In this document: piece by piece, positions 1 to 6,992 of the stretch
Layout: each line of letters starts with the position of its first letter
Position numbering within the stretch: position 1 is the stretch's first letter
NCBI RefSeq assembly: GCF_000519185.1
Contig: NZ_JAFA01000021.1
Location: 75,505 to 112,465 of the forward strand
Origin: Paraburkholderia nodosa DSM 21604
GTDB lineage: Bacteria; Pseudomonadota; Gammaproteobacteria; Burkholderiales; Burkholderiaceae
Direction of reading: 5' to 3'
Length of the DNA stretch: 36,961 bases
The notes under the pieces: generated by a model
Seen by the model: the letters and a program-made list of their open reading frames with translations, nothing else
Databases searched by the model: none
Told to the model about the DNA's origin: nothing
Program-made: the position numbers and the translations under genes

Positions 1-1
1 G

Positions 2-1357
2 GGCGAGCCGCTAGACGCGGAAGAGACGCGCGCGATCATGGCTGCGGCCATCAACAACTTCGCGCATGGACACTCGGGTGTGCGCCTCGAAGTCGTCGAG
101 CGTCTTGCCGCGCTGCTGGAGGCGAATTGCCTGCCGGAGGTGCCCGCGTTCGGTTCCGTCGGCTATCTGAGCCATATGGCGCATATCGCGCTCGTTTGCG
201 TGGGCGCGGGACATGTGCGCTGGAACGGCGAGCGCGTGAGCGGTGCTCAAGCCCTGCAGCGGCTCGGCTTGCAGCCCCTGTCGCTCGAAGCGAAGGAGGG
301 ATTGAGCCTCGTGAACGGCACGCCGTGCGTGACCGGGCTCGCGGCGCTCGCGCTTCACCGCGCGGAGCGCTTGCTCGACTGGGCGGACGTCGTTGCGGCG
401 ATGAGCTTCGAGAATCTCGGCGGCCAGATCGCGGCGTTCGACACCCGTTCGCTTGCGTTTCGCGTGTCGCCGGGCCTCGCCCGCGTGGGCGAGCGTCTGC
501 GCGCGGCGCTCGCCGGTAGCTCGCTGCTCGAGGTCTCGCTCGGGCGGCGCACACAGGACCCGCTCAGCGTACGCACGATTCCGCACGTGCACGGCGCCGC
601 ACGAGACACGTTCGCTGCAACGGCCGAAGTCGTGAACCGCGAGCTTGCCTCGGTGACTGACAATCCGATCGTTGCCGGCACGCCGGAGTCGCCCCAGGTG
701 TACTCGCAGGCGCATGCGGTCGGCGCCTCGATCGCGCTCGCCATGGACAGTCTCGCAACCGCGATTGCGCAAGTCGCGGCAATGGCCGAGCGCCGTCTCG
801 ACCGTTTGGTGAACCCGCTCGTGAGCGGCCTGCCCGCCTTCCTCGCTCACGCATCCGGCACGCGCTCAGGTTTCATGATTGCGCAGTACACGGCCGCGTC
901 GCTCGTCGCGCAGAACCGCCGTGAAGCCGCTCCCGCGAGTCTCGACGGCGGCGTGACATCGGGGCTGCAGGAAGATCACTTGTGCCATGCGACGCCGGCC
1001 GCGCTGAAGGCGCTTGTGGTGATCGAGAACAGCAACCGCATTCTCGGCATCGAACTGCTCGCTACGGCGCAAGCCTACGATCTGCAGCCGCTCAACGCGG
1101 CGCGCGCGCCCTACACGGATGCGCTTTACGCCAGCGTGCGCGCCACGCTGCCGACCTATCGCGACGACCGCCCGCTCTCCGACGATATGACTTTCGCGTT
1201 TCGCCTCATTGCCGACGGCGCCCCACCGCCGCTTCCCAGCCCGGCATGTGATGGCACCAGGACCGTCTCGCGGGAAACGGAGCTGGACATGCCGCCAGTC
1301 GCGCGCAGTACGGCGGCCCCGGCGAGCAGCGCGGTTCCCGGCACTGTCGGCGTCTGA
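2..1357 (+). CDS. HAL/PAL-family ammonia-lyase-like protein, 5' partial, MIO triad missing
   Basis: The reading frame is open to the left edge, so the N-terminus is outside the window; the ATG at 38 is internal (GEPLDAEETRA precedes it). The fold family is clear. NGT in the AKEGLSLVNGT segment, SVTDNP, GFMIAQYTAASL, QEDH and the IELLATAQ glutamate match histidine ammonia-lyase. HAL enzymes have GSVGASGDLAP, where Ala-Ser-Gly cyclises to the MIO cofactor. This protein has GSVGYLSH at about codons 152-175, three residues shorter and without the triad. The catalytic Tyr in HAL QDxYSLR is Leu here (QDPLSVR). It is probably not a normal MIO lyase and may be a pseudoenzyme or have another role. The next gene, a HutC-type regulator, starts 13 bases downstream, which suggests one transcript and a link to histidine or related metabolism. 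Family certain, activity unknown. Confidence 0.85.
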   Translation, partial: GEPLDAEETRAIMAAAINNFAHGHSGVRLEVVERLAALLEANCLPEVPAFGSVGYLSHMAHIALVCVGAGHVRWNGERVSGAQALQRLGLQPLSLEAKEGLSLVNGTPCVTGLAALALHRAERLLDWADVVAAMSFENLGGQIAAFDTRSLAFRVSPGLARVGERLRAALAGSSLLEVSLGRRTQDPLSVRTIPHVHGAARDTFAATAEVVNRELASVTDNPIVAGTPESPQVYSQAHAVGASIALAMDSLATAIAQVAAMAERRLDRLVNPLVSGLPAFLAHASGTRSGFMIAQYTAASLVAQNRREAAPASLDGGVTSGLQEDHLCHATPAALKALVVIENSNRILGIELLATAQAYDLQPLNAARAPYTDALYASVRATLPTYRDDRPLSDDMTFAFRLIADGAPPPLPSPACDGTRTVSRETELDMPPVARSTAAPASSAVPGTVGV

Positions 1358-1370
1358 TGCGAGGTCAGGT

Positions 1371-2120
1371 ATGAACGCGCCATCTTCGCTCATCGACAAC
1401 TCGACGCATGCCGCGACAGCGCATAAGGCCGCTCCGGCGTACGAGCAGATCAAGCGCTACGTGGTCGATCGAATCACGGACGGGACCTGGAAGCCGGGTG
1501 AGGCCATTCCGTCGGAGACCGAGCTCGTCAAGGAATTCGGCGTCGCGAGAATGACCGTATCGCGCGCGCTGCGCGAACTGTCGGCCGAGCATGTGCTCAG
1601 ACGCGTTCAGGGTGCGGGAACGTTCGTCGCATCGCGCGACGTCGAATCGACCGTCCTCGAGGTTCGCAACATTGCCGACGAAATCGCCGCGCGGGGTCAC
1701 CGGCATAGCGCGCGGGTGCTGACGCTGGGAGCAAGCTCGAACGATCAGGCGATGGCCGCACTCGAGCTCGGCTGCGGTTCCGTGTTCCATTCGCGTATCG
1801 TCCACTACGAGGAAGACGAAGCGATTCTGTACGAGGACCGCTACGTAAACCCTCATGTGTTTCCGGGTTATCTCGAGCAGGACTTCACACTGGAAACACC
1901 GAATCACTACATGATGCGGCTCGCGCCGGTTCAACGGGCGGAGTTCCGGATCTACGCGCAAAAACCGGACGCGGACATACGACGCCATCTTTCGATGAAT
2001 ATTGGCGAGCCCTGCCTGCTGATGTGGCGGCGTACGTGGGTCGGCAGCGCCGTTGCGACCGCCGTCGAGCTTTGGCATCCCTCATCACGTTTTCATCTGG
2101 TCGGCAAAGTATCGACGTAA
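1371..2120 (+). CDS. hutC: HutC-type GntR-family repressor
   Basis: A 249-residue regulator. Residues about 22-87 form the GntR winged helix-turn-helix (PSETELVKEFGVARMTVSRA, then RRVQGAGTFVA). Residues about 95-248 form the UTRA ligand-binding domain. The segments VRNIADEIAARGH, FHSRIVHYE, EDRYVNP and ELWHPSSRF closely follow HutC, the urocanate-responsive repressor of histidine-utilisation genes. The start at 1371 has a GAGGTCAGGT-like site upstream. A longer frame opens at 1209, but its extra 54 residues overlap the lyase gene and do not resemble HutC. It lies 13 bases after the lyase-like gene, so it likely controls that operon. No hutU, hutI or hutG lies in the window, so the rest of a hut operon, if present, would be to the left. 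Confidence 0.85.
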   Translation: MNAPSSLIDNSTHAATAHKAAPAYEQIKRYVVDRITDGTWKPGEAIPSETELVKEFGVARMTVSRALRELSAEHVLRRVQGAGTFVASRDVESTVLEVRNIADEIAARGHRHSARVLTLGASSNDQAMAALELGCGSVFHSRIVHYEEDEAILYEDRYVNPHVFPGYLEQDFTLETPNHYMMRLAPVQRAEFRIYAQKPDADIRRHLSMNIGEPCLLMWRRTWVGSAVATAVELWHPSSRFHLVGKVST

Positions 2121-2204
2121 CACCGGGCGCACCGCGCTCCGATGCTCGCCGCGTTTCGCAACGTTTAGAATCTCTTCCGATCGGAGAACGTTGGAGCACT
2201 ACAG

Positions 2205-3194
2205 ATGAAACTGCACCAGTTGCGCGTCCTGCTCGCGCTCGCGCAGCACGGCAGCATGCACGAGGCATCGCGCAGCCTGCATATCTCGCAGCCGGCGCTT
2301 TCCAAGGCGGTGGCGGAACTGGAGCGCGAACTGGGCGTGACGCTCATGTCGCGCTCGGTGCGTGGCGTGAGCCTCACGAATTACGGGCGCGCGCTCGCGA
2401 AGCGCGCGAGCGTGGTCGAACAGGAGTTGCGCCACGCGCTGGAAGATATCGAAGGCATGCGCGGCCATGCCGAGGCGCAATTGAACATCGGCTTTTCCGC
2501 CGTTGCATCGAGCGGGCCGCTGCCCGAGTCGATCGCGGCGTTTCGCGCGCGCTTTCCGGGCGTCGCGGTGCACGCCTATGAAATGCGGCCGCAACAGATA
2601 CTCGAAGGGTTGCGCGAAGGCCGCCTCGACCTCGCGCTCGTCTCGACGAACAGCGGCCCCGGCACGAGCGCGTTTCAGTGGGAGCCGCTTTTTTCGGTGG
2701 GCATGGTGCTCGCCACGCGTCCCGGCCACCCGCTTGCACGCACGACGCGCCTGCGCGATCTGCTCGAGGCCGACTGGCTCACGCTCGACCCGCTGGACGA
2801 TCCCGGCAGCCCGCTCGCGAGCCTCATGCGCCTGAATCGCCTCGAGATGCCGAGGCGCATCGTGCACAGCGTGTCGAACCTGCTCGGCCTGCAGCTCGCG
2901 ACCTGCACGGATGTCATCAGCATCTGGTCGGACTTCGTGTTCTACGGCATGAGCGGGCCGCTCGTCCTCAGGCGCGACGCGTTGCACACGCTGCCCATTC
3001 GCGACGAGCTGCCGGACTTCCATGTGTTCATGGTGTACCGGTCCACGGACCTGATGACGCAGGTGTGCACCGAGTTCAGCAAGGAGGTGCGCCATCGCTG
3101 CCGCACGATGGTCTCGCCGCGCGCCGCCGCGCCCGGCACGGCGCGCACGCGCACAACAACGGGCGCAGCCGCGAAGTCACGTCTGGAGCGCTGA
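2205..3194 (+). CDS. LysR-family transcriptional regulator
   Basis: A 329-residue LysR-type regulator. The N-terminal helix-turn-helix spans about residues 1-60 (LHQLRVLLALAQHGSMHEAS, then SQPALSKAVAELERELG). The effector-binding domain follows from about residue 90 (LNIGFSAVASSGPLPESIA). The last 25 residues or so are a low-complexity basic, Ala/Thr-rich tail. A GGAG sequence lies upstream of the ATG. The gene is 84 bases downstream of hutC on the same strand and ends 18 bases from the convergent hpd gene. Nothing in the sequence identifies its effector; control of hpd or of the lyase operon is possible but unproven. Confidence 0.85.
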   Translation: MKLHQLRVLLALAQHGSMHEASRSLHISQPALSKAVAELERELGVTLMSRSVRGVSLTNYGRALAKRASVVEQELRHALEDIEGMRGHAEAQLNIGFSAVASSGPLPESIAAFRARFPGVAVHAYEMRPQQILEGLREGRLDLALVSTNSGPGTSAFQWEPLFSVGMVLATRPGHPLARTTRLRDLLEADWLTLDPLDDPGSPLASLMRLNRLEMPRRIVHSVSNLLGLQLATCTDVISIWSDFVFYGMSGPLVLRRDALHTLPIRDELPDFHVFMVYRSTDLMTQVCTEFSKEVRHRCRTMVSPRAAAPGTARTRTTTGAAAKSRLER

Positions 3195-3212
3195 CGTCGC
3201 GGACTGCGCGGT

Positions 3213-4340
3213 TTAACCGGGTGCGTGGCCCTGCTTCGCGCCCGCCTCGCGCGCCCGCGCGAGCACGTCGAGATTGCCCTCGCCGAAACCGTGGTGGCCG
3301 CTGCGCTGCACGACTTCGAAAAAGATCTCGCCCGGAAGGCGTTTGGCAAAGGTCTGGAAAAAGAGCCGCGGCACGCCGTCTTCGCCAATCTCGCCATCGA
3401 TCAGCACATGACGCTTGTGCAAGGCTTCCAGGTCCGCGCCGTGGCCGGGCAAACGCGCATCCACGGTGTCGTAGTACGCGGGCGGCGGTTCGACGAACTC
3501 GACGCCATTGGCCTTGAGCGCATCGACGCTCGCGAGGATGTCGTTGCTCGCGAGCGCGATATGCTGCACGCCTTCGCCGGGGTGCTCGGGCAGATAGTCG
3601 TGCAATAGCTGCGTGCGCCGCGTGCCCTCCTCATAAACAGGAATGCGCAGTTCGCCATCGGGCGACACCATTACGCGAGACTCCTCGGACACATGCCAGT
3701 TCGCGTTGATCTCGTGGATCTCGCGGAAATGCAGCAGGTCGCGATAGAAGTCGAGCCATTCCGCAATGCGCCCCGCCCCCACCGTTTGCGTAAGGTGATC
3801 GACGCGCGTGAGGCCGGTGCCGCCGTGATCGAAATCGGTATGCGCCGTGGCGACGTCGACGGGCCGGAAGTCGATGTCGAAGATCGAAATGTCGCCCACG
3901 CCGCCGCGCTGGCCGCCGCGGCCGCGCCAGCGGTCGATGAAATAGAGGTGCGAATCGCCAATGCCCTGGATCGCGGGAATGTGCAGCTCCGCGGGACCCA
4001 GCCGCTCGCCCTCGAACGCCCACGCGCCGAGCGAGATGGCGTGCTTGAACGCGCGTTTCGCATTGTCGACGCGCACGCCGATCGCGCAGATGCCCATGCC
4101 GTACTCCTGCGCGTAGCGCGCGGCGAACGAATCGGGTTCGGCGTTCAGCAGGAAATTCATTTCGCCCTGGCGGTAGAGCGTGACCGCCTTGCTCACGTGA
4201 CGCGCGATCGCCTTGAACCCGAATTGTTCGAAACGGCGGCCGAGATCGGCGGGCTCGGGCGCGGCGAACTCGACGAACTCGAGACCGGCCATGCCGAGCG
4301 GATTGTCCGCCAGCGGCGGAGGATTACTGGGGCTGGACAT
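3213..4340 (-). CDS. hpd: 4-hydroxyphenylpyruvate dioxygenase
   Basis: A 375-residue non-haem Fe(II) dioxygenase that converts 4-hydroxyphenylpyruvate to homogentisate in tyrosine and phenylalanine degradation. The three expected iron ligands are visible: His182 (RVDHLTQTV), His260 (GVQHIALAS) and Glu342 (FFEVVQR). The C-terminal FFQTF, FFEVVQRSGHHGFGEGN signature is also intact. The start at 4340 was chosen because an AGGAG lies 8 bases upstream and the protein then has the family's usual length; a frame extending to 4394 adds 18 unlikely residues. It is divergent from the transporter at 4646. No homogentisate dioxygenase or fumarylacetoacetase gene is nearby, so the lower pathway must be encoded elsewhere. 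Confidence 0.95.
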   Translation of the reverse strand: MSSPSNPPPLADNPLGMAGLEFVEFAAPEPADLGRRFEQFGFKAIARHVSKAVTLYRQGEMNFLLNAEPDSFAARYAQEYGMGICAIGVRVDNAKRAFKHAISLGAWAFEGERLGPAELHIPAIQGIGDSHLYFIDRWRGRGGQRGGVGDISIFDIDFRPVDVATAHTDFDHGGTGLTRVDHLTQTVGAGRIAEWLDFYRDLLHFREIHEINANWHVSEESRVMVSPDGELRIPVYEEGTRRTQLLHDYLPEHPGEGVQHIALASNDILASVDALKANGVEFVEPPPAYYDTVDARLPGHGADLEALHKRHVLIDGEIGEDGVPRLFFQTFAKRLPGEIFFEVVQRSGHHGFGEGNLDVLARAREAGAKQGHAPG

Positions 4341-4449
4341 GCAATAGGCTCCTGACGCAAGCGCTGAAACGGACACTTCGCCGCCCCGCCGCAAACCTGG
4401 AGGGCGCGCAAAGCAGGCCGATTTTAACCAGTTCGTTCATTTAGACGAA

Positions 4450-4470
4450 GACCGCCGTACGTGGGCGGTC
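4450..4470. repeat. Perfect 7-bp inverted repeat in divergent promoter region
   Basis: GACCGCC and GGCGGTC are separated by the 7-base spacer GTACGTG. It could be an operator or a hairpin in a leader RNA. It lies 110 bases upstream of the hpd start. No T-tract follows, so a terminator is unlikely. Confidence 0.4.
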
Positions 4471-4501
4471 CGCGCGCCATCTCGGTGCAAACCCGCAAAG
4501 C

Positions 4502-4537
4502 GTTCGATAATCGCACGCAGTTGGGCGATAATCGCGC
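4502..4537 (+). promoter_or_regulatory. Two tandem PcaR-type operator boxes upstream of the MHS transporter
   Basis: The sequence GTTCGATAATCGCAC at 4502-4516 equals, as I remember it, the 15-base PcaR site described in Pseudomonas putida pca promoters. A second copy, GGGCGATAATCGCGC (4523-4537), matches 12 of 15 positions. The copies start 21 bases apart, two helical turns, and both share CGATAATCGC. The boxes read toward the transporter at 4646. The PcaR-type regulator gene lies 1.4 kb downstream. The repeat and the adjacent IclR gene are visible; binding is inferred. Confidence 0.65.
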
Positions 4538-4645
4538 AAAACGGCGCCGCCACGCATTGCCGGAGAGCGCGGGCCGCCCTATGCTGCGTCTCACGTTTCG
4601 CGCATCTCGCAGCATGGCACATGCGCAAAAGTCTGGAGACAACTC

Positions 4646-5959
4646 ATGACCCCAAGCCTCGACACCACCGGCTCGCCCGACGCCGCCCCTCTCGCGCCGT
4701 CGCGCAGCCAGGCCCGCAAGGCGGCGCTCGGCAGTTTCGTCGGCGCGGTCGTCGACTGGTACGACTTCCTGCTCTACGGCATTGTCGCCGCGCTGGTGTT
4801 CAACGTGGCGTTCTTCCCGCAGGTCGGCAGGACCATGGGCACGCTTGCCGCGTTCGCGACCTTCGGCGTGGGCTTTCTCTTCCGGCCGCTCGGCGGCGTC
4901 GTGTTCGGCCATTTCGGCGACCGGCTCGGCCGCAAGCGCATGCTCGTTCTGACCGTCATGATGATGGGCCTTTCCACCGTTGCCATCGGGCTCTTGCCGA
5001 CCTTTGCGACCATCGGCTGGTGGGCGCCCGTGCTGCTCGTCACGATGCGCGCGCTGCAAGGCTTCGCCGTGGGCGGCGAATGGGGGGGCGCGGCGCTCAT
5101 GGCCGTGGAAAGCGCGCCGCGCGGCAAAAAGGCGTTCTATAGCAGCGGCGTGCAGGTGGGCTACGGCGTGGGGCTCGTGCTCGCCACCGGCCTCGTGGCG
5201 CTCCTGAGCCACCTGCTCGGCGACGCGGCGTTCCGCTCGTGGGGCTGGCGTCTGCCGTTCCTCTTCAGCGTCGTGCTCGTGCTCGTGGGCCTGTGGGTGC
5301 GCTCGAGCATGGATGAGTCGCGCGAGTTCGTCGAAAAAGTCGAGCACGGTCATCACAAGCTCAAGATGCCCGTGCTCGAAGCGCTCACGCGCCATCCGAA
5401 GGCCTTCCTCTACATCATCGCGCTGCGCCTTGCCGAACTCTTCACGATGTATATCGTGACCGCCTTCGCGCTGAGCTATTCGACCAGCAACCTCGGCCTG
5501 TCGCGCGATCTCTTTCTCGGCATCGGCCTGTTCGTGGGCGCGCTCTCGTGCGTGACGATCCCCTGCTTCGCGTGGCTCGCCGACCGCCTCGGGCTGCGCC
5601 GCATCTATCTGATCGGCGCGTGCATCGGTCTCGTGAGCGCCGTGCCGTTCTTTCTCGCGCTCGAAGCGAGGGCCACGGTCTGGATCGTGATCTTCTCCGT
5701 GATGCTCGCGAACATCGCCCATGACATGGTCGTGAGCGTGCAGCAGCCGCTCTTCACCGAGCTGTTCGGCGCGGAGTACCGCTACAGCGGCGCGGGCGTG
5801 GGCTACCAGTTCGCGAGCGTGGTGGGTGGCGGCTTCACACCGTTCATCGCCGTGGCGCTGGTGGGCGTGGGCGGCGGTTCGTGGCACCTCGTCGCCGCGT
5901 ACCTCGCGATTGGCTGCCTGATCTCGCTGATCGTGGCGGCGCGCATGAAGCCCGAGTGA
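4646..5959 (+). CDS. MFS transporter, metabolite:H+ symporter (MHS) family
   Basis: A 437-residue inner-membrane symporter with twelve predicted membrane segments. MHS-family signatures are clear: VDWYDFLLYG in TM1, the loop 2-3 motif GHFGDRLGRKR at about residues 90-100, RALQGFAVGGEWGGAAL in TM4, and a second GxLADRLGLRR-like loop mid-protein. Relatives carry shikimate, dicarboxylates, beta-ketoadipate (PcaT) or related acids, so an aromatic or ketoadipate-type acid fits. The substrate cannot be read from sequence. A TGGAG lies upstream of the ATG. Two PcaR-like boxes precede it, a terminator follows, and then a PcaR-type regulator. The operator context makes PcaT- or PcaK-like function the best guess. 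Confidence 0.85.
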   Translation: MTPSLDTTGSPDAAPLAPSRSQARKAALGSFVGAVVDWYDFLLYGIVAALVFNVAFFPQVGRTMGTLAAFATFGVGFLFRPLGGVVFGHFGDRLGRKRMLVLTVMMMGLSTVAIGLLPTFATIGWWAPVLLVTMRALQGFAVGGEWGGAALMAVESAPRGKKAFYSSGVQVGYGVGLVLATGLVALLSHLLGDAAFRSWGWRLPFLFSVVLVLVGLWVRSSMDESREFVEKVEHGHHKLKMPVLEALTRHPKAFLYIIALRLAELFTMYIVTAFALSYSTSNLGLSRDLFLGIGLFVGALSCVTIPCFAWLADRLGLRRIYLIGACIGLVSAVPFFLALEARATVWIVIFSVMLANIAHDMVVSVQQPLFTELFGAEYRYSGAGVGYQFASVVGGGFTPFIAVALVGVGGGSWHLVAAYLAIGCLISLIVAARMKPE

Positions 5960-5984
5960 GCAAGAGCCGATCGTTCGCTCGCAA

Positions 5985-6014
5985 GCCGCAGGCGTCCCTC
6001 GCCTGCGGCTTTTT
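5985..6014 (+). terminator. Rho-independent terminator after the MHS transporter
   Basis: A perfect 10-bp GC-rich stem (GCCGCAGGCG / CGCCTGCGGC) with a 5-base loop TCCCT is followed by TTTTT. It lies 26 bases after the transporter stop codon. It should separate the transporter transcript from the regulator gene. Confidence 0.9.
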
Positions 6015-6056
6015 CCGTTGTTTGAGCCACCCTGCAGCACAGGGTCTGGCACGCCG

Positions 6057-6827
6057 ATGAAGAAACCGCCACTGGACCGGCGCGACTGGATCGCCGGGCT
6101 CGAAAAAGGCCTCGCGATTCTCGAAGCCTTCGACAGCGAGCACGCGCGCATGACCCCCACCCAGGCGGCGGAGCGCACGGGCCTCTCGCGCACCGCCGCG
6201 CGCCGCTATCTGCTCACGCTCGAATCGCTGGGCTATGTATACACGGACGGCCGTCTGTACGGCCTTACGCCGCGTGTGCTGCGCGTGGGCTGGTCCTACT
6301 TCGATTCGGCGCGTCTGCCGCGCACCGTGCAGCCCTATCTGCAGCAGCTGAGCGCGACGCTCAACGAATCGGCCTATGTGAGCGTGCTCGACGGTTGGGA
6401 ACTCGTCGTGATCGCGCGCAATGGCGTGTCGCGCGTGATGACGACGGGGTTCGTGCTCGGCGCGCGCGTGCCCGCGCCGCTGATTTCGCCCGGCGTGGTG
6501 CTGCTCGCGCACGAGGCCGACCAGGACGCGGTTTCGGCGTGGCTCGATACCGTCGAGCTGTCACCCTTCACGCCGCATACCATCACGAGCGGCGCGCGCC
6601 TGCGCGAGAAGATCGGGCGCGCGCGCGTGGACGGCTATGCGATCATCGAGCAGCAGTTGCAGGTGGGCGTACGCGGCATTGCCGTGCCGCTCAGGAATCG
6701 CAACGGCGAGGTGGTCGCCGCGCTGAGCACCAACATGCCGATGGGCGAAGAAAGCCCCGAGGCCGCTCTCCAGCGCGTCCTGCCGCATCTGCAGGAAAGC
6801 GCGCTCGCCATGCTCAACGTGCTTTAA
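6057..6827 (+). CDS. pcaR: IclR-family regulator of the PcaR/PcaU/PobR group
   Basis: A 256-residue regulator. Residues about 10-70 form the IclR winged helix (IAGLEKGLAILEAFDSEHAR, TPTQAAERTGLSRTAARRYL, LGYV). The ligand-binding domain follows (LNESAYVSVLDG, RVPAPLISPGVVLLA, VDGYAIIEQQLQVGVRGIAVP). The overall pattern fits the beta-ketoadipate regulator subgroup: PcaR activates with beta-ketoadipate, PcaU with protocatechuate and PobR with 4-hydroxybenzoate. The ATG at 6057 gives the usual length; a TTG 39 bases earlier is possible. The ribosome-binding site is weak. PcaR-like boxes in the promoters at 4.5 kb and 31.4 kb support pcaR over pobR. No pobA is present in the window. Confidence 0.8.
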   Translation: MKKPPLDRRDWIAGLEKGLAILEAFDSEHARMTPTQAAERTGLSRTAARRYLLTLESLGYVYTDGRLYGLTPRVLRVGWSYFDSARLPRTVQPYLQQLSATLNESAYVSVLDGWELVVIARNGVSRVMTTGFVLGARVPAPLISPGVVLLAHEADQDAVSAWLDTVELSPFTPHTITSGARLREKIGRARVDGYAIIEQQLQVGVRGIAVPLRNRNGEVVAALSTNMPMGEESPEAALQRVLPHLQESALAMLNVL

Positions 6828-6845
6828 CACGGTGTCTGAACCACG

Positions 6846-6863
6846 GCTCACGAGCGCGTGAGC
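6846..6863. terminator. Short hairpin between convergent genes
   Basis: GCTCACG and CGTGAGC form a perfect 7-bp stem around AGCG. It sits 19 bases after the pcaR stop codon and 130 bases before the convergent arcA stop. No T-tract follows on either strand, so a terminator role is only suggested by position. Confidence 0.3.
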
Positions 6864-6992
6864 GCTGCATGATCGCCCGTCATGCGCGCGCTGCCCGTCA
6901 CGGCGAGTCCCGCTGTGGCGAGCGCTTCGCGCGCATTCCCTTTGATCCGGCACCATTGCTTGCGCCCGCAACGATCTCCTCGCACTTCGACG

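Larger units (their letters stand above)
4341..4645. promoter_or_regulatory. Divergent hpd / transporter promoter region
   Basis: This 305-base region without a gene separates two divergent genes and must hold both promoters. It contains a perfect 7-bp inverted repeat (4450-4470) and two tandem PcaR-like boxes (4502-4537), listed separately. I see no convincing small ORF with a ribosome-binding site. Confidence 0.6.

Noticed and set aside
4424..6193. A 589-codon minus-strand frame across the transporter
   Set aside because: The translation is His/Glu/Arg-rich with no domain, and it lies opposite a clear MHS transporter.
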